Below, piece by piece: positions 1-9,976 of a stretch of DNA of 64,000 bases (the stretch's first letter is position 1; each line of letters starts with the position of its first letter). The stretch covers positions 1 through 64,000 of the forward strand of contig VHCX01000007.1 of NCBI GenBank assembly GCA_016871615.1. Direction: 5' to 3'. The DNA is from Verrucomicrobiota bacterium. GTDB taxonomy: Bacteria; Verrucomicrobiota; Verrucomicrobiia; Limisphaerales; UBA9464. The notes under the pieces were generated by a model. That model was not told the origin of the DNA, searched no databases, and saw only the letters and a program-made list of their open reading frames with translations. Both the position numbers and the translations under genes were made by a program.

Positions 1-33
1 GGTAGCCGCCGAACCTTTCAAACCACAAACCAA

Positions 34-65
34 GGGCCAGACTTCCAACGAAGTCTGGCCCTTTT
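34..65 (+). terminator. Rho-independent terminator (possibly bidirectional) for a gene left of the window
   Basis: GGGCCAGACT-tccaacga-AGTCTGGCCC followed by TTTT. Confidence 0.7.
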
Positions 66-400
66 GGTTTTGAATCCCAAGGGTTTTCCCTGCCCAACGG
101 CCCACCCCTCGCCAACAACCCGAAGCCGTCCCACGTCCCGATGTTCCACGTTCACAGAGTTCGGGAACGCGAGCCGGACCCAGCATCACAAGATCCATGG
201 ATCCATTTCCACGGGTTCGAGCAGGTCGCGGGACCCATTTGCATCCAGGCCCACGTTCTACGTCCACGAATTCGGCAACGCCCCTTCCTTGGAATTTCAC
301 CGCACCGGACTTTCCTCGGATTTTGGAATCACCTAGCCTGTCCCTGTGTCGGCGGTCGGGCAAAGGTCCGACCGCTCGGATCCACGCTGCTGTTTTCCCT

Positions 401-751
401 ATGCCTACCTATGAGTACACCTGCCTGAAGTGTCAGGCGCAATTCGAGGTATCCCAACGCATCAGCGAGTCCCCGCTGACCCAATGTCCCAAGGAGTCGT
501 GTCCGGGCAAGAAATGGGGCAAGGGGAAGGTCCAACGGGGGGTAGGCGGCGGGGCCGGACTGCTCTTCAAGGGTTCCGGGTTCTATATCACCGACTACCG
601 CAGTTCCAACTACCAGTCAGCGGCGGCGAGCGATTCCAAGCCTTCCGGCTCGTCACCCGCTTCCGGCTCGGCGACTCCGACATCCAGTCCTGCGCCCGCC
701 GCCTCCTCCAAGCCCGCATCCAAAACGGCGGCCAAGTCGTCCAATCCGTGA
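401..751 (+). CDS. FmdB-like zinc-ribbon protein
   Basis: MPTYEYTCLKCQAQFEVSQRISESPLTQCP N-terminus, the CxxC zinc ribbon of the FmdB family; Ser/Pro/Ala-rich tail. Confidence 0.85.
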   Translation: MPTYEYTCLKCQAQFEVSQRISESPLTQCPKESCPGKKWGKGKVQRGVGGGAGLLFKGSGFYITDYRSSNYQSAAASDSKPSGSSPASGSATPTSSPAPAASSKPASKTAAKSSNP

Positions 752-825
752 TTCCCAGCGGGGCTCCAGTTCCGGACGAAGGGCCTCGGGGGCGGCGGAG
801 CCCGGTCCCGAGACGCCCGTCAGGG

Positions 826-2298
826 ATGAGGCCCCACTCGGGCTTGCCTCCTGGCCTGGTCGGGGTGCTGTCCTGGAGCCTGTTCTGGGGCCTCGCTTCA
901 GGCCTTTTTCCGGGCCTGGTTCCCGCCCTGTCCGCGCAGGTCGATTCGCCGGTGCCCCGACCCACGGGAGCCCCCACCCGAAGCCGCTCCGGGCAATTCC
1001 TCGTCCTTGGAGACCTTGCGGCCCCCGCCACCGGCGGATCCCAGGCGATCCGGCTCCCAACCGGTCCTTCCCAGCGCAGCGTCACCCTGAATCCGCTCCG
1101 GCCGATGGATCAGGGCGGCGTGGCGACCTTGAGTCCGCCCGTGCTCTCGGTCGCCTGTGAACGGGTCAAGGCGGGCGTCCTGCGAGTGCTCCGGTTGGAG
1201 GACCACCACCGTGGATCCGTGGTCGTCCGCATCTTCAAAGCCGACTCCCGGCGGCTCCCTGCGCGCATCGTTGCCACCCAGTACACGGATGGTTGGCGCT
1301 ATGCCCTGGAGCTTCAGGAGCGGCTCGACTCGACCTTGCTCGTGCGCACCCTCGTGGAGGTCCTCCTGCTGGAAATCGCCAATCGCGAGAACGAGGGGTC
1401 CTTGAGCCCCATCCCGCTCTGGCTCTCGGAGGGAATCACCACCTTGCTGATGGTGGCCGAGTCCGGGCCGGAACTGGTCCCACAGATGGATCGCGATTTC
1501 AGGGACCCCCGCCGGCCCCTCGATCCCGTCGCCGCGATCGCCGGCAGGACCGCCGGCCGGGCGCCCCTCGGCTTCGAGACGCTGGCCCAACCGCCGGAGG
1601 CCATGCTCGGCGACACCAACCGGTTCGCCTGGTTCCAGGGCTCGTCCGCCCTGCTGGTGCATCAGCTGCGCTCCCTTGGTGGCAATTCCGGTTCCCTGGG
1701 GAGACTCGTGGTCTCCTTCAACCGGCCCCTGAACTGGCAGACCGGGTTCCTGCGTACCTATTCGGCCGAGTTCTCCAGTCTCCTGGATGTCGAGAAATGG
1801 TGGGGCGTGGTCTCGATGGCGTTCCATGTCCAGGATGCCGCCCGACGCATGACCCCCGAGGCTTGGACCGGGCAGATGCGTTCGGTCCTCACCGAGACGG
1901 TGGAGGTGGCAGCCACCACCAACGGCGTACCCGAGCGTCGTCGGGTGAAGATCTCGCAGATCCTCGAAGAGTGGCCCTATCCCGCCCAGCAGCCGGTGCT
2001 GCAACGGAAGCTGTTCCAGTTGCGCATGCTCTTGGGCCTGGGCGAGTCCATGGCCCGGCGCGATGGCCTCGACGAATCCACCCGGGCCCGCCTGGTGCTG
2101 CTCGACCGGTTCATCGACGGCCTCACCCGCTACCAGGAGGCGCGCTCGGGCCGCTCCGCCGAGGCCGACCGGCGCGGGGCACCCGACCCGCGCGTGCGCC
2201 TGCTGGTCTCGTCCACCGCCGACCGCCTGAAAGCCATCGAGCAGGACCTGCTCAGCCCGGCCCAGGTCCCTCCGGCCCCAAGCCCCACGGGTCCGTGA
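826..2298 (+). CDS. Hypothetical secreted protein
   Basis: Internal ATG in the 430..2298 ORF gives a hydrophobic signal-like N-terminus (VGVLSWSLFWGLASGLFPGLVPALSAQ). Confidence 0.65.
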   Translation: MRPHSGLPPGLVGVLSWSLFWGLASGLFPGLVPALSAQVDSPVPRPTGAPTRSRSGQFLVLGDLAAPATGGSQAIRLPTGPSQRSVTLNPLRPMDQGGVATLSPPVLSVACERVKAGVLRVLRLEDHHRGSVVVRIFKADSRRLPARIVATQYTDGWRYALELQERLDSTLLVRTLVEVLLLEIANRENEGSLSPIPLWLSEGITTLLMVAESGPELVPQMDRDFRDPRRPLDPVAAIAGRTAGRAPLGFETLAQPPEAMLGDTNRFAWFQGSSALLVHQLRSLGGNSGSLGRLVVSFNRPLNWQTGFLRTYSAEFSSLLDVEKWWGVVSMAFHVQDAARRMTPEAWTGQMRSVLTETVEVAATTNGVPERRRVKISQILEEWPYPAQQPVLQRKLFQLRMLLGLGESMARRDGLDESTRARLVLLDRFIDGLTRYQEARSGRSAEADRRGAPDPRVRLLVSSTADRLKAIEQDLLSPAQVPPAPSPTGP

Positions 2299-2403
2299 TC
2301 CCACTGGCCGGCCGAGAGGACGCCGGCCCGGCCCCGCCGCGCGCCTGTGCCCCCCCAAAAAAAGGAGTTTGCGTGTCGGGGGTGAATCCATTTCGATTTC
2401 CCA

Positions 2404-3999
2404 ATGAAATTCCCCGGTTTTCGACTGCTGTTGCTCTGGGGCCTCGTTGGTCCGGCCATCGCGCAGGCCCCCGCCACCCCCCAGTCCTGGATGCCTCCGG
2501 AGTCGGCCTTCAAGAAGGTGATCCTCGATGAGGATGCCGCGGTCGACGGGAAGGCCAAGGACACCCTGGTCGATCCCATGGAACTGACGGTGGCTCCCGA
2601 TGGTCGGGTCTTCTGGGTCGAGCGGGCCGGCGTGGTGAAGGTGTGGAAACCGGACGTCCGGGCCACGGTGGTCGCGGGAAAGCTGGCGACCTTCACCGGT
2701 CTCGAGGACGGTGCCCTGGGCATCACCCTCGACCCGGGATTCCCCAAGAACCACTGGATCTACGTGAACCGCTCCCTGCCGGAAACGACCACGAATGCCC
2801 AGGGCAAGGTCGGCATCCTCCGGGTCTCGCGCTTCACCGTGACGGGCGACCAGCTGGACCTGTCCACCGAGACGCCGATCATCGACGTCGAGACGCAGCG
2901 CGAACAGTGCTGCCATGTCGGCGGCTCGTTGACCTTCGACCCGGCGGGCAACCTCTACATGTCGATCGGCGACAACACCAACCCGTTCGATTCCGACGGC
3001 TTCTCGCCCCATGACGAGCGTCCCGGCCGGTATCCCTGGGACGGGCAGCGGACGGCGGCCAATGCCAACTCGCTCGTCGGCAAGATCCTCCGCGTCAAGC
3101 CGCGCCCGCAGGGCGGCTACGACATTCCCGAGGGCAACCTCTTCAAGCCCGGCACCGCCGGAACCCGACCGGAGATCTACGTGATGGGCAATCGGAACCC
3201 CTTCCGCGTATCGGTCGACCGGCGTACCGGCTACCTCTACTGGGGTGAGGTCGGCCCCGATTCCGGGCATGCCGACCCGAAGCGGGGCTCGGCCGGCTTC
3301 GACGAGGTCAACCAGGCCCGCAAGCCCGGATTCTTCGGCTGGCCCATGTTCGTCGGCGACAACCGCGTCTACACCAAGGTCAACTTCGTGGACCGCCAGC
3401 GGGCCGGCGAGACCCGGCAGGCCTTCGACCAGGCGCGCAAGAAGCTCGAGGAACTCAAGAAGAAGGGCCAGGTCGACAACCTGCCGGAGCTTCCCCCGAA
3501 GCCCGAGCCGTGGGATCCGAAGGGCTGGGTGTTCGACCCGATGCACCCGAAGAACACCTCGCCGAACAACACCGGCATCCAGGACCTCCCGCCGGCCCAG
3601 CCCGCGTTCATCTACTACCCGGCCTCGGCCTCGACCCGGTTCCCGGTGGTTGGATCCGGAGGCCGCACCGCCATGGCCGGTCCGGTGTACTACTTCGACC
3701 CGAAGAATCCCTCGCCGCACCGCCTGCCCAAGGAGTTCGACCACACGCTCTTCATCTACGAGTGGTCTCGCAACTGGATCATCGCCGTGAAGCTGGACGA
3801 GAACGACAACATCGCCAAGACCGCCGACGGCAAGTGGATGATGGAGCGCTTCATGCCCGCTTCCACCTTCAAGCGGCCCATGGACATCGAGCTGGGCCCG
3901 GACGGCTGCCTCTACCTCATCGAGTTCGGCAAGGACTGGGGCAACAATTCGGACACCAAGATCGTCCGGATCGAGCACCACGGCGCGGGCGGTTCCTAG
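2404..3999 (+). CDS. PQQ-dependent sugar (glucose/sorbosone) dehydrogenase-like secreted protein
   Basis: Signal peptide; beta-propeller motifs DPMELTVAPDGRVFWVERAG, GNLYMSIGDNT, NANSLVGKILRVKP, YVMGNRNPFR. Confidence 0.85.
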   Translation: MKFPGFRLLLLWGLVGPAIAQAPATPQSWMPPESAFKKVILDEDAAVDGKAKDTLVDPMELTVAPDGRVFWVERAGVVKVWKPDVRATVVAGKLATFTGLEDGALGITLDPGFPKNHWIYVNRSLPETTTNAQGKVGILRVSRFTVTGDQLDLSTETPIIDVETQREQCCHVGGSLTFDPAGNLYMSIGDNTNPFDSDGFSPHDERPGRYPWDGQRTAANANSLVGKILRVKPRPQGGYDIPEGNLFKPGTAGTRPEIYVMGNRNPFRVSVDRRTGYLYWGEVGPDSGHADPKRGSAGFDEVNQARKPGFFGWPMFVGDNRVYTKVNFVDRQRAGETRQAFDQARKKLEELKKKGQVDNLPELPPKPEPWDPKGWVFDPMHPKNTSPNNTGIQDLPPAQPAFIYYPASASTRFPVVGSGGRTAMAGPVYYFDPKNPSPHRLPKEFDHTLFIYEWSRNWIIAVKLDENDNIAKTADGKWMMERFMPASTFKRPMDIELGPDGCLYLIEFGKDWGNNSDTKIVRIEHHGAGGS

Positions 4000-4004
4000 G
4001 CGCG

Positions 4005-5621
4005 ATGTCGGCCCCCGGGACCCATTCGTTCGACTTCATCGTGCTGGGCAGCGGCATCGCCGGGCTGACCTACGCGTTGAACGTGGCCCGGGCCGGCCGC
4101 GTGGCCATCCTGACCAAGAAGAACCGGGCGGACTCGAACACCAACTGGGCGCAGGGCGGCATCGCCTCGGTCACCAGCCGCGAGGACAGCTTCGAGCTGC
4201 ATGTGCGGGACACGCTGGAGGCCGGCGCCGGTCTCTGCCGGGAGCCGGTCGTGCGGACCATCGTCGAGGAGGGGCCGGAGCGCATCGCCGAGCTGATCCG
4301 TCTCGGCACGCGCTTCAGCCAGCGGGACATCCCCGGGGGCGGGGGACGCCGTGAGCTGGACCTCACCAAGGAGGGCGGCCACTCGAAGCGCCGGATCCTC
4401 CACGCGGCTGACGCCACCGGGCGCGAGATCGAGCGGGCCCTCCTGGCTGCGGTGGCGGCCGACCCGGCCATCTCCGTCTTCGAGAACCATCTGGCCGTCG
4501 ACCTCGTCACCACGGCCAAGCTGGGATTGCCGGGCCCGAACCGGTGTGTCGGAGTCTACGTCCTGGACAAGCCCGGGGGGCGAGTGGAAGTGTTCCGGTC
4601 GTCCGCGGTGCTGCTGGCGACCGGCGGCTGCGGCAAGGTCTACCTCTACACCACCAACCCGGACATCGCGACCGGGGACGGCGTGGCCATAGCCTACCGC
4701 GCCGGGGTGCCGATCCTGAACATGGAGTTCATCCAGTTCCACCCGACCTGCCTCTTCCATCCCAAGGCCAAGTCGTTCCTCATCTCCGAGGCGGTCCGGG
4801 GCGAAGGCGGTGTCCTGAGGGGGCCGGACGGCGAGCGCTTCATGCAGCGCTACGACCCGCGCCTGGAGTTGGCCCCCCGGGACATCGTCGCCCGGGCCAT
4901 CGACTCGGAGATGAAACGCACCGGCGCCGACTGCGTCCACCTGGACATCACCCACCGGCCTCGGGAGTTCGTCCTCGGACATTTCCCGACGATCCACGCC
5001 CGGTGCCTCGAGTTCGGCATCGACATCACCCGCGACTGGATCCCGGTGGTGCCGGCCGCCCACTACCAATGCGGCGGCGTGGAGACCGACCTCGACGGGC
5101 AGACCTGCCTGCCGGGCCTCCTGGCCGTGGGCGAGGTGGCCTGCACGGGGCTCCATGGGGCCAACCGGCTGGCCAGCAACTCGCTGCTCGAGGCGCTGGT
5201 CTGCTCCCACCGGGCGGCCGACCGGGTGCTCGCGATGTCGCCGGCCGGGCCGCCGGTCCCGATCCCCGGATGGCAGACCGGCCGGGCCACCGACCCGGAC
5301 GAGATGGTCGTCGTCTCCCACAACTGGGACGAGATCCGCCGCCTGATGTGGGACTATGTCGGCATCGTCCGGACCGACAAGCGTCTGCGCCGCGCCCAGA
5401 AGCGCCTCGCCAACCTGCAGGAGGAGATCCGCGAATACTACTGGGACTTCATCGTCACGTCCGACCTGCTCGAGCTGCGCAACCTGGCCACCGTCGCCGA
5501 GATCATCGTGGCCAGCGCCCTCCAGCGGCCGGAGAGCCGGGGTCTGCATTGCAACCGCAACCACCCGGATCCCGACCCGCGATGGACGCTGGTCGACACC
5601 CGGGTGACCCGGCCCGGTTGA
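4005..5621 (+). CDS. nadB: L-aspartate oxidase
   Basis: FAD motif VLGSGIAGLTYALNVA; NTNWAQGGIASV; HPTCLF; GLHGANRLASNSLLEALV. Confidence 0.93.
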   Translation: MSAPGTHSFDFIVLGSGIAGLTYALNVARAGRVAILTKKNRADSNTNWAQGGIASVTSREDSFELHVRDTLEAGAGLCREPVVRTIVEEGPERIAELIRLGTRFSQRDIPGGGGRRELDLTKEGGHSKRRILHAADATGREIERALLAAVAADPAISVFENHLAVDLVTTAKLGLPGPNRCVGVYVLDKPGGRVEVFRSSAVLLATGGCGKVYLYTTNPDIATGDGVAIAYRAGVPILNMEFIQFHPTCLFHPKAKSFLISEAVRGEGGVLRGPDGERFMQRYDPRLELAPRDIVARAIDSEMKRTGADCVHLDITHRPREFVLGHFPTIHARCLEFGIDITRDWIPVVPAAHYQCGGVETDLDGQTCLPGLLAVGEVACTGLHGANRLASNSLLEALVCSHRAADRVLAMSPAGPPVPIPGWQTGRATDPDEMVVVSHNWDEIRRLMWDYVGIVRTDKRLRRAQKRLANLQEEIREYYWDFIVTSDLLELRNLATVAEIIVASALQRPESRGLHCNRNHPDPDPRWTLVDTRVTRPG

Positions 5622-5701
5622 CGGGGTCGTCTCAAGTCCGCCGACGATCGTTCCGATAGATTCGGATCGGGACGCCCATCTTCGTCCCCCCGGTTTCCCT
5701 C

Positions 5702-7431
5702 ATGTCCGACACCTCGATCCAGACGAGCCTCCGGCAGATATGGTACACCTCGCTGGTGACGATCATCGGCGTGTCGGTCCTGGCGATCATCCTCGAGGTG
5801 GCGATCGGCCGCAAACCCACCGACATGTTCGGCAGGGTGGGTCGGGCCCGGGACGGCGCCCAGCAATTGCGCGTGGAGCTGGCGCTCCTGGGCAAGCTCC
5901 TGGCCGATGGACAAGGGCTCTTCCCCCCCCGGACGTGCCGAGGCGCCTGGCCGGCATGAAGGAGTCCATGGCCCGGGGCATCTCCGAGATGGAGGACTCC
6001 GGTCTCATGGCCGACAACGAGCAGGCCTTCCAGTTGCTCAAGGGGTTCTTCCGGACACAGTTCCTGTCCGACTTCACCAACTTCCAGCATCCGTTGGGCG
6101 ACCAGGACCGGGCCATGATCGTGGTCCGCCTCAAGCAGAGCCGGGAGGAACTCGAGTCGCGCCTCGGGGTGTTGGAACGGTCGCTCCTGAAACGTGCGGT
6201 CAAGGAATTCGAGGATTCCCGCCAGGTCAAGTTCATGTCGGCGGCCGGCGGTTGCACCCTGGGCGTGATCGGGCTGGGGCTCCTGTTCTTCCAGACCCGG
6301 GCGCTCCAGAAAGGGTTGGCCAAGGCGATCGCTACGGCGGCGCCCGTGGGCGCAGCCGACGCCAAGATGGCGGAGAACATCGCCAAATACGCCACGCGGA
6401 TCCGGGAATTGGAGGTCTCCAACAAGACGCTGCGTGCCGAGGTGGACAAGCTGGCCCCCTTGGCCGACGAGGTGGTGACCTTGCGCCAGCAGGAGGTGGT
6501 GACCTTGCGCCAGCAGGAGGTGGTGACCTTGCGCCAGCAGGTCAACCAGACGGCCTGGGAGACCTTCCTCGTGGCCATCCATGCCAGGGCGCGCTCCACC
6601 CTCGGCCGGTCTGGACAGCTTGGCCTCGTGCTCCAGATCAGCCACGAGGAGATCGAGGCCCTCGAGGGGCCGCTGCGCGAGCACACCGAATTCGTCCGGG
6701 TGACCTCGACGGCGGAGGAAGATTTGGCACCGCGCTCCCGCCATACGGTGCTCATCGTGGAGAGGGACTTCAAGGCCCGTGCCCGGCTGCTCTCGTGTGT
6801 CGTCGGTCTCGACCTGGAGGTCATCGAGACCTCGTCGACCGACGAGGCTTGGAACAAACTGGACGAGGTGGCGGTCGTCCGCCTCTGCCTCGTGGGCACC
6901 CGGGAGGACAACAGCGTTGGTGCCGAGTTCGGCAGGCGGGTGAAGGCCGACCCGAGGTTCCACGACACGGAGGTCATCTTCTGCTCCCCGATGATGGACG
7001 TGGCCGAGCTGACCGGCACGCTCAAGGCCGTTGCCGAGAGCAAGACCCCGATCCAGGAGGCCCAGGAGAAGTCGGGTCTCTCCACCTACGCCTTCGGCAA
7101 GATGATCCAGGCGGTCAACACCGAGACCACCGAGACCCTCACCTTCGCCCGCACGGCCCTGTCCAAGGGCCAGCGCAATTCCGCTTGGAACAAGATCACC
7201 TCGCTCAAGGAGACGGCGGCTTCGGTCGGGGATCGTTCCCTGAACAACGCCATCGCCTCGGTGGAGCGGGAGATGGATCGGGGCGACGTGTTCTTCATCA
7301 CCACCGAAATGGAGCGCCTGGAACGCGAGAACCGGCGCCTGAGCAAGCTCGCCCAGCAACTGCTTGCCGCAGCCCCCAAGCCCATGAACCCCAAGGACCT
7401 GGGCGGGTCCGGAGGCCCACCGGCCTCCTGA
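5702..7431 (+). pseudogene. Membrane-anchored coiled-coil protein with receiver-like domain, split by a frameshift at a C8 run (apparent pseudogene, sequencing error or programmed shift)
   Basis: Frame 5702..5959 (TM N-terminus) continues after the 5923..5930 C run in the frame of 5740..7431 (LADGQGLFPP|PDVPRRLAGMKESMARG); RHTVLIVERDFKARARLLSCVVGLDLEVIETSSTDEAW resembles a REC fold. Confidence 0.6.
6469..6540 (+). repeat. Three perfect tandem copies of a 24-bp unit (VVTLRQQE)
   Basis: gaggtggtgaccttgcgccagcag at 6469, 6493 and 6517. Confidence 0.95.
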
Positions 7432-7476
7432 CCGGTCTGGGTTCCAAGGGTCCGCGGGGCCCTCAGGCCGGGGCCC

Positions 7477-8238
7477 TCAGGCCGGGGCCGATCCTCCGGC
7501 ATCCCCCCGGGTGGCGGCGTCGCGGGTGAGCGCGAGGAACGCCGCCTCGAGGGATCCACGGGTCCCGGCCTGTTGGCGCAGTTGGCCCGCATCCCCGCAG
7601 GCGATCACGCGCCCCTGATGGAATACCCCGATGCGGTCGGCCATCTCCTCGGCGACGCCCACCTGATGGGTGCTGAGGAAGACGGTCATGCCGTCCCGGG
7701 TGGCCCGCTCGCGCAGGATGTCCTTAACCACGCGGGCGTGGTGGGGATCGAGGCCCACCATCGGTTCGTCGATGATGAACACCTCGGGCCGGTGGAGCAG
7801 GGCGCTGGCGATGGCGATGCGCTGGCGGGTGCCGTGGCTGAGGGACTCGATGGGCTGGTCGAGCCATTCCTCGAGGTTGAAGCGGGGAACCAGCTCGTCG
7901 CAGCCCTCGCGGATCCCCGCCTCGGGCATGCGGAACAGGCGGCCCGTGAACCGGAGGAATTCGGCCGGGGTGAGCTTCTCGTACAGGAAGGGGAAGTCCG
8001 GCACGTAGCTCAGGCGCGCCCGGGCCTCGAGGGGCTGCTGCTGGATGTCGAAACCCGCGATCCGTGCCCGCCCTGCCGTCGGGCGGATGAGGCCCACCAT
8101 CATCTTGATGGTGGTGGTCTTGCCCGCGGCGTTGGGGCCGAGCACGGCGAAGAACTGCCCGCGCGGGATCGCCAGGTCGATGCCGTCGACGGCCCGCAGC
8201 GTTCCGAAGTCCTTGGTCAATCCCTCGAGTTCGATCAT
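7477..8238 (-). CDS. ABC transporter ATP-binding protein (ABC-2/CcmA type)
   Basis: Walker A GPNAAGKTTTIKM, signature LSHGTRQRIAIASALLHRPEVFIIDEPMVGLDP. Confidence 0.93.
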   Translation of the reverse strand: MIELEGLTKDFGTLRAVDGIDLAIPRGQFFAVLGPNAAGKTTTIKMMVGLIRPTAGRARIAGFDIQQQPLEARARLSYVPDFPFLYEKLTPAEFLRFTGRLFRMPEAGIREGCDELVPRFNLEEWLDQPIESLSHGTRQRIAIASALLHRPEVFIIDEPMVGLDPHHARVVKDILRERATRDGMTVFLSTHQVGVAEEMADRIGVFHQGRVIACGDAGQLRQQAGTRGSLEAAFLALTRDAATRGDAGGSAPA

Positions 8239-8254
8239 GGCGGCTCCCCCGGGG

Positions 8255-9052
8255 TCATCGGCCGAGGATGGCCTCGTTGACCAGCACCAGCCGGTCCGGC
8301 AACTGCACCTTCAGGATCTCGCCGGCGCGGCTGATGAAGGCGGTGGCCTCGAGCTGCCCCGGCAGCCGGGCCGTCACTCGGTGCACCTTGAGACGGCTCC
8401 GGCCGACCTGCAGGCCGTCGGAGCCGGTCTCGAGCGTCACCGACCGCGACAGCGACTCTGGCCGCGTCCAGGCCTCCTCGGGGATCAGCCCGGCGGGCAG
8501 GACGGCGAGGTAGGGAGCGGCCATCAGGCGCAGGGCCGCGGCGTTCTTCGTCTCGAAGCTCTGGTCGAACTGGCGGCGACCCTCCTCGTACACCAGTCGC
8601 ACCCGGTCCGACCCGGCCTCGGTCTGGATCTCCCAGCTCCTCGGCCGCTGGTCCACGCGCACCTGGAGGCGGTCGAGCGTGTTCGACGCGGAGAGGTCGA
8701 TGTTCCCGAGGATCATCAGCCGGTCGAGCGGCGTGTGCTCGCCGGAGAAGCGGATCGCGACCCGCAGGTGGTGGCCCGTCGGGGCCGAAACCATGCCCTC
8801 GATGGCGTTGGTCGACCCGGCCTGCGGCGCCTCCAGGACCGATGGATGCCACTCGAGGGTGCCGATCGGGCGGCCCTGGTGACGGATGCTCAGCACGCTG
8901 GCGTCGGGTGAATCGAGCAGGCGTCGCCAGACCAGCTCCGGCGAGATGCCCGAGTCGGCCGAGAACCGCCCGCCCCATTCGGCCTGCCAGAGCAGCGCGT
9001 TCATCACCCCCCAGAACAGGGCGGCGGCGGCGAGGGCGATCCGGGAGGCCAT
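8255..9052 (-). CDS. Hypothetical protein with N-terminal TM/signal
   Basis: Intact ORF immediately upstream of the ABC ATPase; MASRIALAAAALFWGVMNALLW. Confidence 0.7.
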   Translation of the reverse strand: MASRIALAAAALFWGVMNALLWQAEWGGRFSADSGISPELVWRRLLDSPDASVLSIRHQGRPIGTLEWHPSVLEAPQAGSTNAIEGMVSAPTGHHLRVAIRFSGEHTPLDRLMILGNIDLSASNTLDRLQVRVDQRPRSWEIQTEAGSDRVRLVYEEGRRQFDQSFETKNAAALRLMAAPYLAVLPAGLIPEEAWTRPESLSRSVTLETGSDGLQVGRSRLKVHRVTARLPGQLEATAFISRAGEILKVQLPDRLVLVNEAILGR

Positions 9053-9077
9053 GGATCGGGGGCAATTTTCCGGGTGG

Positions 9078-9941
9078 CTAGGGAACCCGGATCTCCGAGC
9101 CGGGCTTGAGCCGGCGGGTGTCGACCCCGGGATTGGCCGCCTGCAACTGCTGCAGGGTGATCCCCTGGGCCGCGGCGATCGCCGCCAGGGTGTCTCCGGG
9201 CTTCATCCGGTAGGTCTTGGGTGTGGAGGACCGACGGGGCTCCGGGGTCGGTGGGCGGGCGGCGGGCCGGGACTTGGGCTCGACCAACTTGGCCTCGGCC
9301 CGCGGCGGGTTCGGCGAGGCGGGCACCGCACGCGTCGGAGGGGGCGTCTTGACCTTCGACGCCGGCATCCGGGTCGACGGGACCGCCGGACCCGGCGGGG
9401 CGGCGGCCGCGGTGGGGCCCGTGGCGGACGACCGGGTCGAGGCGTTCTGGAGCTGGTTGCTCAGGCTGTGGACGGCCTTGCGCAGTTCGTCGTTCTCGCG
9501 CCGCATCTGCTCGAGCTGGCCCTGGGTCTGGATCTTGCCGATGGCGTCGGCATGAAGCTCGGCCAGGCGCAGGCCGGTGGCGCGGACCAACTGGTTGACG
9601 ATCAGGTCGTTGGTGCGTCCCGACAGGCTCAGGTAGCGCCGCAGATGGTAGTAGGCGAAGCCGTACTCGGGCAGCTTGGCGGAGTCGGAGTGGATGATGC
9701 CCAGGCCCAGGTGCGCGTCGGCGTTGCGGGGATTCACGTCGAGCGCCCGCTGGTAGTATTCGACGGCCTTGGGGAACTGGTTCATCCGCTGATAGGCCTC
9801 GGCCTGACGGTAGTTGGTCTCCTCCTTCGGGTCGGCCTTGCCGCTCACCCAGGGGCGCTCGTCGCATCCGAGCCAGGGCAGGCAGGCGACCAGGAGCATG
9901 CCGACGGATGGCCAGGGGTTCTTCCGGGGTCTGGGGAGCAT
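9078..9941 (-). CDS. TPR and LysM domain lipoprotein
   Basis: Lipobox-like ACLPWLGC; TPR AVEYYQRALDVNPRNADAHLGLGI; C-terminal LysM MKPGDTLAAIAAAQGITLQQLQAANPG. Confidence 0.85.
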   Translation of the reverse strand: MLPRPRKNPWPSVGMLLVACLPWLGCDERPWVSGKADPKEETNYRQAEAYQRMNQFPKAVEYYQRALDVNPRNADAHLGLGIIHSDSAKLPEYGFAYYHLRRYLSLSGRTNDLIVNQLVRATGLRLAELHADAIGKIQTQGQLEQMRRENDELRKAVHSLSNQLQNASTRSSATGPTAAAAPPGPAVPSTRMPASKVKTPPPTRAVPASPNPPRAEAKLVEPKSRPAARPPTPEPRRSSTPKTYRMKPGDTLAAIAAAQGITLQQLQAANPGVDTRRLKPGSEIRVP

Positions 9942-9976
9942 GACGGGTGGGAGGCTGGTCCGGGCTGGACGGAACG

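Noticed and set aside
898-3981. 1027-aa minus-strand ORF
   Set aside because: Antisense to the clearly coding PQQ-dehydrogenase gene and the upstream ORF; low-complexity composition typical of high-GC shadow frames.
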